A stretch of 16,167 nucleotides of DNA, from positions 1-16,167 of the forward strand of contig CAMPJN010000042.1 in the NCBI GenBank assembly GCA_946886875.1. Reading direction: 5' to 3'. The stretch is from an uncultured Pseudomonas sp. Its GTDB lineage: Bacteria; Pseudomonadota; Gammaproteobacteria; Pseudomonadales; Pseudomonadaceae. A program made the position numbers and the translations under genes. The notes beneath the pieces are model-generated. The model ran no database searches, was not told the DNA's origin, and saw only the letters and a program-made list of their open reading frames with translations. This document shows positions 7,631 to 15,490 of this stretch, in pieces; position 1 is the first letter of the stretch, and each line of letters starts with the position of its first letter.

Positions 7631-10027
7631 CTAATGCGTGCTAATTCGCTCCTTGGAATCAGACTCGCGCTTGTCATCCTTTGCAACCAGCTCCGGAGCC
7701 GCATCGGGCAAGGGCTCCGGGGCGTATTGCAGCGCAATTTGCAGGACTTCGTCAATCCATTTAACCGGTTTAATCTGCAGGTCTTGCTTAATATTCTCCG
7801 GAATCTCTTTCAGATCACGCATATTTTCTTCCGGAATGATCACGGTTTTGATTCCGCCGCGATGTGCTGCGAGTAGTTTTTCTTTTAAACCACCAATTGC
7901 CAGCACCTGCCCCCGCAGGGTTATTTCACCGGTCATAGCCACATCTGCACGCACAGGAATCTGGGTCAGCGCCGAGACCAGCGCCGTGCACATCCCCACA
8001 CCCGCGCTAGGACCGTCTTTCGGCGTTGCCCCCTCCGGCATATGGATATGGATATCACGCTTCTCATAGAAGTCCACAGGGACGCCCAGGCTCTTCGCCC
8101 TACTGCGCACTACCGTCAGTGCGGCAGTGATGGACTCGCCCATGACATCGCCCAGAGAACCGGTTTTGATCAACTGTCCCTTGCCCGGTACCACGGCCGC
8201 TTCGATGGTCAGCAGCTCGCCGCCAACCTGGGTCCAGGCCAGCCCGGTCACCTGACCGATTTGATCCTGCAGCTCGGCTAATCCATAGCGATGCTTGCGC
8301 ACACCGAGGAAGTGTTCGAGCGAATCGGCGGTAACCACAACCTGGAAGCGCTTTTCACGGGTGTGCTCCTTGACCGCCTTACGGCAGATTTTGGCGATTT
8401 GCCGCTCCAGGCTGCGCACACCGGCTTCGCGGGTGTAGTAGCGAATGATGTCGCGGATTGCCGCCTCTTCGAATTCCAGCTCGCCTTTTTTCAGGCCATT
8501 AGCCTGAATCTGCTTGCTCGCCAGGTACTTGATGGCGATGTTGATCTTCTCGTCCTCGGTATAACCGGGCAGACGGATGACCTCCATGCGATCGAGCAAG
8601 GCCGCGGGAATATTCATCGAGTTAGCGGTGCACAGGAACATCACGTCGGAAAGGTCGTAATCGACTTCCAGATAGTGATCGTTGAAATTGTGATTCTGCT
8701 CCGGGTCGAGCACCTCGAGCAGTGCCGAAGCCGGATCGCCACGCATGTCCTGGCCCATCTTGTCGATTTCGTCGAGCAGGAACAGCGGGTTACGCACCCC
8801 TACCTTGGTCATCTTCTGAATCAGACGACCGGGCATGGAGCCGATATAGGTGCGCCGATGACCGCGGATTTCCGCTTCGTCACGTACGCCGCCCAAGGCC
8901 ATGCGCACGAACTTACGGTTGGTGGCGCTGGCAATCGACTCGGCCAGGGACGTCTTGCCCACACCAGGCGGACCGACCAGGCAGAGCACCGGACCTTTGA
9001 TTTTCTTCACACGCTTTTGAACCGCGAGATATTCGAGGATACGGTCCTTGACTTCATCCAGGCCATAATGGTCGGCGTCGAGAATTGCCTCAGCGCGCGC
9101 CAGATCAAGCCTGACCTTGCTCTGCGCCTTCCACGGCACATTCACCAGCCAGTCGATATAGGAGCGCACTACCGTCGCCTCGGCGGACATCGGCGACATC
9201 TGCTTGAGTTTGTTCAACTCGGTCTGCGCTTTGCCGTAAGCCTCTTTGCTCAGGCCGGCATTCTCGATGCGCTTTTTCAGCTCGTCGAGTTCGTTGTGAC
9301 CTTCCTCGCTGTCACCGAGCTCTTTCTGAATGGCCTTCATCTGCTCATTCAGGTAGTACTCACGTTGACTGCGCTCCATCTGCTTTTTGACCCGGCCGCG
9401 GATGCGCTTCTCGACCTGCAACAAATCGATTTCGGCATCCAGCAAGGCCAGCACGTGCTCGACCCGTGCCGACAGATCGGTAATTTCCAGAATTTCCTGT
9501 TTCTGCTCGATCTTCAGCGCCATGTGCGCAGCCATGGTGTCAACCAGGCGGCTTGGCTCATCGATGCTATTGAGCGATGACAGCACTTCGGCGGGAACCT
9601 TCTTGCCGAGCTGCACGTACTGCTCGAACTGACTGAGCAGGCTGCGCACGAAGACTTCGGACTCGCGCTCGGGCGCATCGACTTCATCGATCAGCTGGAC
9701 CTCGGCACGGCAATGGCCGTCCACCTCGATAAAGCGCTCGATTTCACCGCGCTGCTCGCCTTCGACCAATACCTTGACGGTACCGTCAGGCAGTTTGAGC
9801 AATTGTAGAACGGTCGCAACAGTTCCCACCCGATAAAGCCCTTCTTCGCTCGGGTCATCGTCGGCTGGGTTTTTCTGGGCAAGCAGCAATATCTGCTTTT
9901 CGCCGGTCATCGCCGCTTCCAGAGCTTCGATGGATTTTTCGCGCCCCACGAACAAGGGGATAACCATGTGCGGATAAACCACGACATCGCGCAGCGGCAG
10001 GAGAGGCAATTCGATGGTTGTCTTCAT
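7631..10027 (-). CDS. lon: ATP-dependent protease Lon
   Basis: Cytoplasmic hexameric AAA+ serine protease that degrades misfolded proteins and selected regulators. The 798 residues match the Pseudomonas length. Order: N-terminal substrate-recognition domain (about 6-205, starting [19 protein letters not shown]), coiled-coil linker (205-300), AAA+ module with Walker A GPPGVGKT (352-359) and Walker B LFLLDEID (415-422), and C-terminal protease domain. The catalytic pair is Ser674 (in [10 protein letters not shown]) and Lys717 (in [14 protein letters not shown]), separated by 43 residues as in E. coli Ser679/Lys722. The tail after about 770 is charged and variable. It lies between clpX and hupB, the conserved order. 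A terminator after clpX and a heat-shock-type promoter (10087-10115) make it a separately controlled gene. Confidence 0.98.
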   Translation of the reverse strand: MKTTIELPLLPLRDVVVYPHMVIPLFVGREKSIEALEAAMTGEKQILLLAQKNPADDDPSEEGLYRVGTVATVLQLLKLPDGTVKVLVEGEQRGEIERFIEVDGHCRAEVQLIDEVDAPERESEVFVRSLLSQFEQYVQLGKKVPAEVLSSLNSIDEPSRLVDTMAAHMALKIEQKQEILEITDLSARVEHVLALLDAEIDLLQVEKRIRGRVKKQMERSQREYYLNEQMKAIQKELGDSEEGHNELDELKKRIENAGLSKEAYGKAQTELNKLKQMSPMSAEATVVRSYIDWLVNVPWKAQSKVRLDLARAEAILDADHYGLDEVKDRILEYLAVQKRVKKIKGPVLCLVGPPGVGKTSLAESIASATNRKFVRMALGGVRDEAEIRGHRRTYIGSMPGRLIQKMTKVGVRNPLFLLDEIDKMGQDMRGDPASALLEVLDPEQNHNFNDHYLEVDYDLSDVMFLCTANSMNIPAALLDRMEVIRLPGYTEDEKINIAIKYLASKQIQANGLKKGELEFEEAAIRDIIRYYTREAGVRSLERQIAKICRKAVKEHTREKRFQVVVTADSLEHFLGVRKHRYGLAELQDQIGQVTGLAWTQVGGELLTIEAAVVPGKGQLIKTGSLGDVMGESITAALTVVRSRAKSLGVPVDFYEKRDIHIHMPEGATPKDGPSAGVGMCTALVSALTQIPVRADVAMTGEITLRGQVLAIGGLKEKLLAAHRGGIKTVIIPEENMRDLKEIPENIKQDLQIKPVKWIDEVLQIALQYAPEPLPDAAPELVAKDDKRESDSKERISTH

Positions 10028-10086
10028 GATTTAGGCTCTACGTCGGCCACAAAGGCTGTAAACAGATGGGATTACCTTGAATCTTA

Positions 10087-10115
10087 AGATGGGGGCAGCA
10101 CCAGCAAAAAACAAG
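10087..10115 (-). promoter_or_regulatory. Candidate sigma32 (heat-shock) promoter for lon
   Basis: On the minus strand CTTGTTT (10109-10115) is followed by a 14-nt spacer and CCCCATCT (10087-10094). The sigma32 consensus is CTTGAAA, then 11-16 nt, then CCCCATNT, so the -10 fits fully and the -35 keeps its CTTG core. The predicted start near 10080 gives a leader of about 50 nt. lon is a known sigma32 target in E. coli. Confidence 0.75.
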
Positions 10116-10127
10116 CGTTTAGGCTGT

Positions 10128-10160
10128 AAAAGCAAAGGGGCCGTCAGGCCCCTTTGCTTT
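10128..10160 (-). terminator. Intrinsic terminator after clpX
   Basis: A perfect 14-bp stem (10129-10142 with 10147-10160) with a 4-nt loop lies 24 nt past the clpX stop. On the minus strand the stem ends in GCTTT and continues T then ACAG, giving a short four-T tract (10128-10131). The strong stem suggests real termination between clpX and lon. Confidence 0.8.
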
Positions 10161-10184
10161 CAACATGTAACAGACGCCGATCAC

Positions 10185-11465
10185 TCAAGCGTCGGGGGCT
10201 GCCTTAGCAGGCGGCTCGCTGTTTTCATAGATCAATAGCGGCTGAGAGGAACCATCGATCACGCCTTCGTCGATCACCACTTTACTGACATCCGTCTGGG
10301 ACGGAATTTCGTACATGGTATCGAGCAGAATGCCTTCGAGGATCGAACGCAGACCACGGGCACCGGTCTTGCGCTCCAGCGCCTTGTGCGCCACCGACTT
10401 GAGAGCATCCGGTCGAAACTCCAGCTCGACCCCCTCCATCTCGAACAACTTGGCGTATTGCTTGGTCAGGGCATTCTTCGGCTCGGTGAGAATCTGCATC
10501 AACGCAGCCTCATCGAGCTCATCGAGGGTTGCAATGACCGGCAAACGACCGACGAACTCAGGAATCAGGCCGAATTTCACCAAATCGTCCGGCTCTACGG
10601 CACGCAACGATTCGCCAACCTTCTTGCCCTCTTCCTTGCTGCGTACTTCGGCGTTGAAGCCGATTCCGCCCTTGGTCGAACGACCCTGAATGACTTTCTC
10701 CAAACCAGAGAAGGCGCCACCGCAGATGAACAGGATATTGCGCGTGTCAACCTGCAAAAATTCCTGCTGCGGATGCTTACGGCCACCTTGCGGCGGAACC
10801 GAAGCCACGGTGCCTTCGATAAGTTTCAGCAATGCCTGCTGCACACCTTCGCCCGAGACATCGCGGGTGATGGACGGGTTATCGGATTTGCGGGAAATCT
10901 TGTCGATCTCATCGATATAGACGATGCCCATCTGAGCTTTTTCGACATCGTAATCGCATTTCTGCAACAACTTCTGAATGATGTTCTCGACATCCTCCCC
11001 GACATAACCGGCTTCGGTCAGCGTGGTGGCATCGGCAATCGTGAAGGGCACGTTGAGCAAGCGCGCCAGGGTTTCGGCCAGCAGGGTCTTACCCGAGCCT
11101 GTCGGACCGATCAGCAGAATATTGCTTTTACCCAGCTCGACATCGTCTTTCTTTTCACGCTGGTTGAGGCGCTTGTAGTGGTTGTATACCGCTACCGCCA
11201 GTACTTTCTTCGCACGCTCCTGACCGATCACATATTGATCAAGGATGTTGCTGATTTCCTTGGGCGCCGGCAATTTATGGGCACTGCTCTCGGCCTGCGC
11301 TTCCTGCACCTCCTCGCGGATGATGTCGTTGCACAGGTCGACGCACTCGTCGCAGATAAAGACCGAGGGGCCGGCAATCAATTTGCGTACTTCATGCTGG
11401 CTTTTGCCGCAGAAGGAGCAATAAAGCAGCTTGCCGTTGTCCTCGCCGTTGCGGGTGTCAGTCAT
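10185..11465 (-). CDS. clpX: ATP-dependent Clp protease ATP-binding subunit ClpX
   Basis: AAA+ unfoldase that recognises tagged or regulatory proteins and feeds them into ClpP. It has 426 residues, as usual in Pseudomonas. The N-terminal zinc domain has Cys16, Cys19, Cys38 and Cys41 (C-X2-C-X18-C-X2-C). The AAA+ core follows: Walker A GPTGSGKT at 120-127, pore loop GYVG at 153-156, Walker B IVYIDEID at 181-188, ClpP-docking loop with IGF at 268-270, and sensor-2 GAR at 368-370. All key residues are present. It lies 98 nt downstream of clpP, with which it functions. The ATG at 11465 has only a weak Shine-Dalgarno match (GGATTTGGA further upstream), but [16 protein letters not shown] is the expected start. 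A terminator follows the gene. Confidence 0.98.
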   Translation of the reverse strand: MTDTRNGEDNGKLLYCSFCGKSQHEVRKLIAGPSVFICDECVDLCNDIIREEVQEAQAESSAHKLPAPKEISNILDQYVIGQERAKKVLAVAVYNHYKRLNQREKKDDVELGKSNILLIGPTGSGKTLLAETLARLLNVPFTIADATTLTEAGYVGEDVENIIQKLLQKCDYDVEKAQMGIVYIDEIDKISRKSDNPSITRDVSGEGVQQALLKLIEGTVASVPPQGGRKHPQQEFLQVDTRNILFICGGAFSGLEKVIQGRSTKGGIGFNAEVRSKEEGKKVGESLRAVEPDDLVKFGLIPEFVGRLPVIATLDELDEAALMQILTEPKNALTKQYAKLFEMEGVELEFRPDALKSVAHKALERKTGARGLRSILEGILLDTMYEIPSQTDVSKVVIDEGVIDGSSQPLLIYENSEPPAKAAPDA

Positions 11466-11512
11466 TCGATCAATCCAAATCCGGTAGGCTTAAAACACAA
11501 GATGAAGGCAAA

Positions 11513-11534
11513 TGCGGGTATTTTCAACCCCGCA
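11513..11534 (-). other. Weak hairpin between clpP and clpX
   Basis: TGCGGG (11513-11518) pairs with CCCGCA (11529-11534) across a 10-nt loop. On the minus strand only TTTGCC follows, so it is a poor terminator. It may stabilise the clpP message end or attenuate read-through into clpX. No clear promoter is visible in the 98-nt gap. Confidence 0.35.
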
Positions 11535-11563
11535 GGCCGTCCAGGCTGACCCGGCTAGCCGTT

Positions 11564-12214
11564 TCAGGCGAGCTTAGCCGGTAATTCACGCTTCGTCAGA
11601 ACCTGGTCGATCAAGCGATAATTCACCGCTTCTTCACCGCTCATGAAGCGATCGCGATCGGTATCGCGGGCAATCACCTCGATCGGCTGTCCGGTATGAT
11701 CGGCCAGGACCTGATTCAGACGCTCACGGATGAACAGAATTTCCTTGGCGTGGATTTCGATATCCGAAGCCTGACCCTGGAAACCGCCCAGTGGCTGGTG
11801 AATCATCATGCGCGAGTGCGGCAGGCAATAACGCTTGCCTGCAGCGCCGCCTGCCAACAGCAGCGCGCCCATGCTACAAGCCTGGCCGATGCAGATGGTC
11901 GAGACGTCGGGTTTGATGAACTGCATGGTGTCGTAGATCGACATGCCGGCAGTCACCGAACCGCCTGGCGAGTTGATGTAGAGGTGAATGTCCTTGTCCG
12001 GGTTTTCCGCTTCAAGGAACAGCAGCTGAGCGGCGATCAGGTTGGCCATGTAGTCTTCTACGGGGCCAATCAGGAAAATCACTCGTTCCTTGAGTAGACG
12101 CGAATAAATGTCGTAGGCGCGCTCGCCGCGAGCCGACTGTTCGATAACCATGGGCACCAGGCCGCCAGCGGCTTGGATTTCAGGCATTTGCTGGGTAAAA
12201 GGATTGCGCGACAT
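11564..12214 (-). CDS. clpP: ATP-dependent Clp protease proteolytic subunit ClpP
   Basis: Serine peptidase subunit forming the double-heptamer chamber that works with ClpX. It has 216 residues. The catalytic triad is Ser114 (GQACSMGA), His139 (MMIHQP) and Asp188 (DRDRF), each exactly three positions later than in the E. coli precursor (111, 136, 185). The N-terminal stretch before [10 protein letters not shown] (17-26) is probably removed by self-cleavage, as in E. coli. The ATG at 12214 is preceded by GGGAG (about 12226-12230). It lies 90 nt downstream of tig and 98 nt upstream of clpX; with only a hairpin lacking a U tract in front, it is probably at least partly co-transcribed with tig. 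This looks like the standard housekeeping ClpP. Confidence 0.98.
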   Translation of the reverse strand: MSRNPFTQQMPEIQAAGGLVPMVIEQSARGERAYDIYSRLLKERVIFLIGPVEDYMANLIAAQLLFLEAENPDKDIHLYINSPGGSVTAGMSIYDTMQFIKPDVSTICIGQACSMGALLLAGGAAGKRYCLPHSRMMIHQPLGGFQGQASDIEIHAKEILFIRERLNQVLADHTGQPIEVIARDTDRDRFMSGEEAVNYRLIDQVLTKRELPAKLA

Positions 12215-12254
12215 TCTTGCACTCGCTCCCTAAATAGTCGTTTCTCAAATACGC

Positions 12255-12280
12255 ATAAGCCAGCACTGAGGCTGGCTTAT
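12255..12280 (-). other. Strong hairpin between tig and clpP, no U tract
   Basis: A perfect 10-bp stem (ATAAGCCAGC at 12255-12264 with 12271-12280) has a 6-nt loop. On the minus strand it is followed by GCGTATTTGAG rather than a T run. It sits 24 nt past the tig stop and 40 nt before clpP. It could be an RNA-stability or partial-termination element. Confidence 0.6.
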
Positions 12281-12304
12281 GGTGTGCTCGAACGAGGTAA
12301 AGAA

Positions 12305-13615
12305 TCAGGCGGCTTGTGGAGCTTCCACCGGCTTGACAGCTTCTTCGTAAGAGACCGCTTTATCGGTCACATTGGCCTTCTGCAAAACAGTATCTACAAC
12401 TTGCTCTTCCAGCACAACCGAACGTACCTCGTTCATTTGCTGGTCGTTTTTGTAGTACCAGGCCACAACCTGCTCAGGCTCCTGATAGGCCGAGGCCATT
12501 TCCTGAATCATCTCACGCACGCGGGCGTCGTCAGGCTTGAGTTCGAACTGCTTGACCACTTCAGCAACGATCAGACCCAGCACTACGCGGCGCTTGGCTT
12601 GCTCTTCGAACAGCTCAGCCGGCAGCTGGTCAGGCTTGATGTTGCCACCGAACTGCTGAACAGCTTGAACGCGCAAGCGATTGACTTCGTTACCGACCAG
12701 AGCCTTAGGTACTTCGATCGGGTTGGCGGCCAGCAGACCGTCCATCACCTGGCTCTTAACCTTGGACTTAATCGCCTGACGCAGCTCACGCTCCATATTC
12801 TTCCGGACTTCAGCGCGGAAGCCTTCCAGACCGCCTTCTTTGACGCCGAACAAGGCGAAGAACTCGTCGTTCAGCTCAGGCAACTGAGGCGCGCTGATAC
12901 TGTTGACGGTAACGGTGAACTCTGCGGTCTTACCGGCCAGATCGAGGTTTTGATAATCCTCGGGGAAAACCGGATTGATCACCCGCTCTTCGCCGGACTT
13001 GGCGCCGACCAGCGCATCTTCGAAGCCAGGAATCATGCGGCCGGAGCCGAGAACCAGTTGGGTACCCTTGGCGGAACCGCCAGCGAAGGCTTCGCCGTCG
13101 ATCTTGCCGACAAAGTCGATGTTCAGCTGGTCGCCGTTTTCGGCGGCGCGCTCAACGGTTTCGAAACGAGTGTTCTGCTTGCGCAGGATTTCCAGCATGT
13201 TGTCCAGGTCGCTGTCAGCCACATCGGCCTGCAGGCGCTCGATGGCGATGGACTCCAAACCGCTGACCTGAAATTCCGGGAACACTTCGAAAGTGGCCAC
13301 GTACTCCAGATCCTTGCCTTTCTCGAAGCTCTTCGGTTCGACAGCAGGCGAGCCAGCAGGGTTGAGCTTCTGCTCGACTACGGCCTCGTAGAAAGTAGCC
13401 TGGATCAAATCGCCGAGGGCTTCCTGACGAGCGGCATCTTCGTAACGCTGGCGAATGACGCTCATCGGTACCTTGCCAGGGCGGAAGCCAGGAACCTTGG
13501 CGCGACGGGCAGTCTGCTGCAGACGCTTGTTGACTTCAGTCTCGATGCGCTCGACGGAGACGCCTACGGTCATGCGGCGCTCGAGAGCAGAAGTGTTTTC
13601 AACAGAAACTTGCAT
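12305..13615 (-). CDS. tig: Trigger factor (ribosome-bound chaperone and peptidyl-prolyl isomerase)
   Basis: First chaperone met by new polypeptides at the ribosome exit tunnel. It has 436 residues from the ATG at 13615. Order: ribosome-binding domain (1 to about 115) with the signature GFRPGKVP at 43-50, FKBP-like isomerase domain (about 160-246), and C-terminal helical arms to the end ([13 protein letters not shown]). The signature loop has Pro46 where E. coli has Lys in its FRK motif; the variant is common in the family to my knowledge. The start is chosen because GAGGAA (13621-13626) lies 5 nt before it and [15 protein letters not shown] is the standard start. An upstream in-frame ATG at 13672 falls at the predicted transcription start. 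tig opens the tig-clpP-clpX-lon block, the order known from E. coli. Confidence 0.97.
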   Translation of the reverse strand: MQVSVENTSALERRMTVGVSVERIETEVNKRLQQTARRAKVPGFRPGKVPMSVIRQRYEDAARQEALGDLIQATFYEAVVEQKLNPAGSPAVEPKSFEKGKDLEYVATFEVFPEFQVSGLESIAIERLQADVADSDLDNMLEILRKQNTRFETVERAAENGDQLNIDFVGKIDGEAFAGGSAKGTQLVLGSGRMIPGFEDALVGAKSGEERVINPVFPEDYQNLDLAGKTAEFTVTVNSISAPQLPELNDEFFALFGVKEGGLEGFRAEVRKNMERELRQAIKSKVKSQVMDGLLAANPIEVPKALVGNEVNRLRVQAVQQFGGNIKPDQLPAELFEEQAKRRVVLGLIVAEVVKQFELKPDDARVREMIQEMASAYQEPEQVVAWYYKNDQQMNEVRSVVLEEQVVDTVLQKANVTDKAVSYEEAVKPVEAPQAA

Positions 13616-13644
13616 GGATATTCCTCGTTGCACAGACATAGGCC

Positions 13645-13658
13645 GGCCGTTTCCGGCC
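13645..13658 (-). other. GNRA-capped hairpin in the tig leader
   Basis: On the minus strand GGCCG and CGGCC enclose the loop GAAA, a stable tetraloop form. It lies about 20 nt upstream of the tig Shine-Dalgarno site. It may protect the 5' end of the message or keep the ribosome site open; function unknown. Confidence 0.4.
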
Positions 13659-13674
13659 CCGATCAAGGGCATGC

Positions 13675-13703
13675 ATTCTAGAGACTCAATTTGCAGAAGT
13701 CAC
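13675..13703 (-). promoter_or_regulatory. Candidate sigma70 promoter for tig
   Basis: On the minus strand GTGACT (13698-13703, four of six -35 bases) is followed by a 17-nt spacer and TAGAAT (13675-13680, five of six -10 bases). The predicted start near 13668 gives a leader of about 50 nt. The -35 element overlaps one arm of the 16-bp palindrome at 13699-13714. Confidence 0.5.
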
Positions 13704-13714
13704 CCTAGGGTGAC
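13699..13714. repeat. Perfect 16-bp palindrome upstream of tig
   Basis: GTCACCCTAGGGTGAC reads the same on both strands with no spacer. It overlaps the candidate -35 element of tig. Two nt further on, a second perfect palindrome, CATCAATTGATG, occupies 13717-13728. Symmetric sites of this kind next to a promoter are typical of dimeric regulators, but no regulator can be named. Confidence 0.6.
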
Positions 13715-13728
13715 CCCATCAATTGATG

Positions 13729-13856
13729 CTTCTACTGCATTGCCACCAAAAAGCAGGCCAGATACGGACCGCGCAGCCCGTAGATATCGAAAATGGGGCT
13801 ACAGCTCTACCTATAAAGAGCAGACGCCAAAGCGCCAGCCACAGCCCAGAAATGAC
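13729..13856. other. Gene-free stretch upstream of tig
   Basis: Part of the 353-nt gap between tig and tRNA-Leu. I see no gene with a credible start and ribosome site here. It holds a short inverted repeat (GCTCT/AGAGC around 13804-13821) and nothing else that I can interpret. Confidence 0.5.
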
Positions 13857-13888
13857 AAAAAGGCAGCCCTTTCGGAGCTGCCTTTTTT
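13857..13888 (-). terminator. Terminator at the end of the tRNA cluster
   Basis: The stem AGGCAGC (13861-13867) / GCTGCCT (13877-13883) is flanked by four A residues on the left (13857-13860, plus the stem-closing A) and a T run on the right (13883-13888). On the minus strand it gives stem plus TTTTG about 80 nt past tRNA-Leu; it could also act on the plus strand. Confidence 0.8.
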
Positions 13889-13968
13889 GTTAACTGCTCG
13901 AAAACACCCCTGAAACACCACTTTCCAACCTGGCCTTCAGACAAATATCTTCAAAACAGCTAGTTACA

Positions 13969-14053
13969 TGGTGCGGACGGAGAGACTCGAACTCTCACGC
14001 CTTGCGGCGCTGGAACCTAAATCCAGTGTGTCTACCAATTCCACCACGTCCGC
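13969..14053 (-). tRNA. tRNA-Leu (UAG)
   Basis: An 85-nt class II tRNA on the minus strand. The acceptor GCGGACG pairs with CGTCCGC, followed by A73 and an encoded CCA (13969-13971). The anticodon stem CTGGA/TCCAG has loop TTTAGGT, anticodon TAG. The long variable arm (GCGCCGCAAGGCGT) is typical of leucine tRNAs, and the T arm is GAGAGTTCGAGTCTCTC. It reads CUN codons. It is last in the Arg-His-Leu cluster and is separated from tRNA-His by a terminator-like hairpin. Confidence 0.98.
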
Positions 14054-14066
14054 GAATCGAGCTTTC

Positions 14067-14099
14067 AAACAAAAACGCCAGGCTATGAGCCTGGCGTTC
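14067..14099 (-). terminator. Intrinsic terminator between tRNA-His and tRNA-Leu
   Basis: A perfect 10-bp stem (AACGCCAGGC at 14074-14083 with 14089-14098 and one flanking base) has a 5-nt loop. On the minus strand it runs into TTTTTGTTTG, a proper U tract. It lies a few nt past the CCA end of tRNA-His and upstream of tRNA-Leu in the same direction. Confidence 0.75.
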
Positions 14100-14106
14100 T
14101 GGAATA

Positions 14107-14183
14107 TGGGGTGGACGATGGGAATCGAACCCACGACACCAGGAGCCACAATCCTGTGCTCTACCAACTGAGCTACGCCCACC
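14107..14183 (-). tRNA. tRNA-His (GUG)
   Basis: 77 nt on the minus strand including the extra 5' G (G-1, position 14183) that is specific to histidine tRNAs and faces C73. The acceptor is GTGGGCG/CGTCCAC with encoded CCA (14107-14109). The anticodon stem CAGGA/TCCTG has loop TTGTGGC, anticodon GTG. The T arm is GTGGGTTCGATTCCCAT. It is second in the cluster, 42 nt from tRNA-Arg. Confidence 0.98.
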
Positions 14184-14225
14184 ATATTGCATTTATTGCA
14201 TCTTGCTCGCGCCTAAGCTGCCAAG

Positions 14226-14302
14226 TGGCACGCCCGGCAGGACTCGAACCTGCGACCATCCGCTTAGAAGGCGGATGCTCTATCCAGCTGAGCTACGGGC
14301 GC
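14226..14302 (-). tRNA. tRNA-Arg (UCU)
   Basis: 77 nt on the minus strand. The acceptor GCGCCCG pairs with CGGGCGT (G1-U72 wobble), followed by G73 and an encoded CCA (14226-14228). The anticodon stem TCCGC/GCGGA has loop CTTCTAA, anticodon TCT, which reads AGA/AGG. The T arm is GCAGGTTCGAGTCCTGC. It is first in the cluster, about 100 nt after the candidate promoter. Confidence 0.98.
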
Positions 14303-14412
14303 CTATCCATCTGCAAGCAGACTCAAAGCTTTCGGCTCCGGCAGAAACTCTTGCGAGCCCTGCGTTTGCCGTCTTACCCAGCGACTGGCTGTGCTCGACA
14401 AGCGGGGCGAAT

Positions 14413-14439
14413 GTTATAGAGGCACCGATAACTCGTCAA
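14413..14439 (-). promoter_or_regulatory. Candidate stable-RNA promoter for the tRNA cluster
   Basis: On the minus strand TTGACG (14434-14439) is followed by TATAAC (14413-14418). Each matches five of six consensus bases, though the 15-nt spacer is short. The next bases, ATTCGCCCCGC, form a GC-rich discriminator, and an A/T-rich run (around 14449-14459) lies upstream where an UP element would sit. These are typical of tRNA/rRNA promoters under stringent control. Confidence 0.6.
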
Positions 14440-14571
14440 CAGGGAAAGTTAAAAAAATTCAGTCATATAAAGGAGTTACGCGAAAAACCCGGCTCGCGCC
14501 TTTGCCCAGGGGTTTCTCCATGCGAGAATGCGCGTCCTTTTTCAATCCTTCCCAAGGGTTAACCAAGCGCA

Positions 14572-15426
14572 ATGACCGCACAACTTATCGACGGCAAAGC
14601 GATCGCCGCCAGCCTCCGCCAGCAGATCGCCAAACGTGTCGCCGAGCGACTTGAGCTAGGTAAGCGCGCCCCAGGTCTCGCCGTGATCCTGGTTGGTAGC
14701 GATCCCGCCTCTCAGGTCTATGTCTCGCACAAACGTAAGGACTGCGAAGAAGTCGGCTTCATTTCGCATGCTTACGATCTCCCCGCGAGCACCGACCAAG
14801 CCGAATTGATGGCATTGATCGACAGGCTCAACGACGACCCCAGCATCGATGGGATTCTCGTTCAGCTGCCATTGCCGGAGCATCTGGATGCTTCTTTATT
14901 GCTCGAACGTATTCGCCCGGATAAAGACGTCGACGGTTTTCACCCCTACAACATCGGCCGCCTGGCCCAGCGCATGCCGCTGCTGCGCCCCTGCACGCCC
15001 AAGGGCATCATGACCCTACTGCAAAGCACCGGCACCGACCTGTATGGCCTGCATGCAGTAGTGGTTGGCGCGTCGAACATCGTCGGCCGGCCGATGGCGA
15101 TGGAGCTTCTGTTGGCGGGTTGCACCGTCACCGTGACCCACCGTTTCACCAAGGACCTGCCGATGCACGTGGGGCTTGCCGATATCGTCGTGGTAGCCGC
15201 CGGCAAACCGGGCCTGGTGCAGGGCGAGTGGATCAAGCCAGGCGCCATCGTTATCGACGTTGGCATAAATCGTCAGGCCGATGGCAAGTTGATCGGCGAC
15301 GTGGTCTACGACACCGCCCTGCCCCGCGCCAGCTGGATTACTCCAGTACCCGGCGGCGTAGGACCAATGACCCGTGCCTGCCTGCTGGAAAACACCTTGC
15401 ACGCAGCGGAACACCTGCACGATTAA
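14572..15426 (+). CDS. folD: Bifunctional methylenetetrahydrofolate dehydrogenase / methenyltetrahydrofolate cyclohydrolase FolD
   Basis: Cytoplasmic enzyme that interconverts 5,10-methylene-, 5,10-methenyl- and 10-formyl-tetrahydrofolate using NADP, supplying one-carbon units for purines and formyl-methionine. It has 284 residues, as expected for Pseudomonas. Catalytic and substrate positions are Tyr50 and Lys54 ([10 protein letters not shown]), Gln98 (VQLPLP) and Asp121 (DVDGFHPYN). The NADP-binding motif GASNIVGRP is at 166-174, and the conserved end [19 protein letters not shown] is present. The start ATG at 14572 has only a loose ribosome site (AAGGG at about 14554-14558), but [12 protein letters not shown] is the family start. 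It stands alone, divergent from the tRNA cluster, with a strong terminator after it. A TATAAA at 14466-14471 could be its -10, but no good -35 is seen. Confidence 0.97.
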   Translation: MTAQLIDGKAIAASLRQQIAKRVAERLELGKRAPGLAVILVGSDPASQVYVSHKRKDCEEVGFISHAYDLPASTDQAELMALIDRLNDDPSIDGILVQLPLPEHLDASLLLERIRPDKDVDGFHPYNIGRLAQRMPLLRPCTPKGIMTLLQSTGTDLYGLHAVVVGASNIVGRPMAMELLLAGCTVTVTHRFTKDLPMHVGLADIVVVAAGKPGLVQGEWIKPGAIVIDVGINRQADGKLIGDVVYDTALPRASWITPVPGGVGPMTRACLLENTLHAAEHLHD

Positions 15427-15443
15427 GGTTTTTCGCAGCGCAT

Positions 15444-15472
15444 AAAAAACGGCACCCGAGGGTGCCGTTTTT
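15444..15472 (+). terminator. Bidirectional terminator between folD and the convergent transporter gene
   Basis: The stem CGGCACC (15450-15456) / GGTGCCG (15461-15467) has a CGAG loop. It is flanked by six A residues (15444-15449) and five T residues (15468-15472), giving a U tract on both strands. It lies 18 nt past the folD stop on one side and 18 nt past the stop of the minus-strand gene on the other, so it serves both. Confidence 0.92.
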
Positions 15473-15490
15473 CATTCAAGGGGTACAGCC

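Noticed and set aside
8291..9580. 429-codon plus-strand open frame opposite lon
   Set aside because: Shadow of lon; composition rich in His, Leu and Gln typical of reverse-complement frames, no recognisable domain.
10386..11549. 387-codon plus-strand open frame opposite clpX
   Set aside because: Shadow of clpX for the same reasons.
13613..13672. Upstream in-frame ATG that would extend trigger factor by 19 residues
   Set aside because: The extension has no family match, lacks a ribosome site and overlaps the predicted transcription start; the start at 13615 has GAGGAA in front.
12173..13681. 502-codon open frame on the plus strand opposite tig and the clpP start
   Set aside because: It is antisense to a well-recognised gene with all family motifs; the long frame follows from codon bias on the other strand. 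No ribosome site or known domain.
13791..13821. Possible sigma32-like site upstream of tig (CCCCATTT on the minus strand)
   Set aside because: The matching -35 (CTTTAT) is weak and the site is far from the tig start; a better sigma70-type candidate lies closer.
14466..14471. TATAAA as a -10 box for folD
   Set aside because: No acceptable -35 at the right distance; not strong enough to list as a promoter.
13964..14562. Several short open frames across the tRNA genes on both strands
   Set aside because: They overlap well-formed tRNAs with encoded CCA ends; not coding.
14391..14654. 87-codon plus-strand frame running into folD
   Set aside because: It overlaps folD out of frame, has no supporting ribosome site at its start and no recognisable domain.
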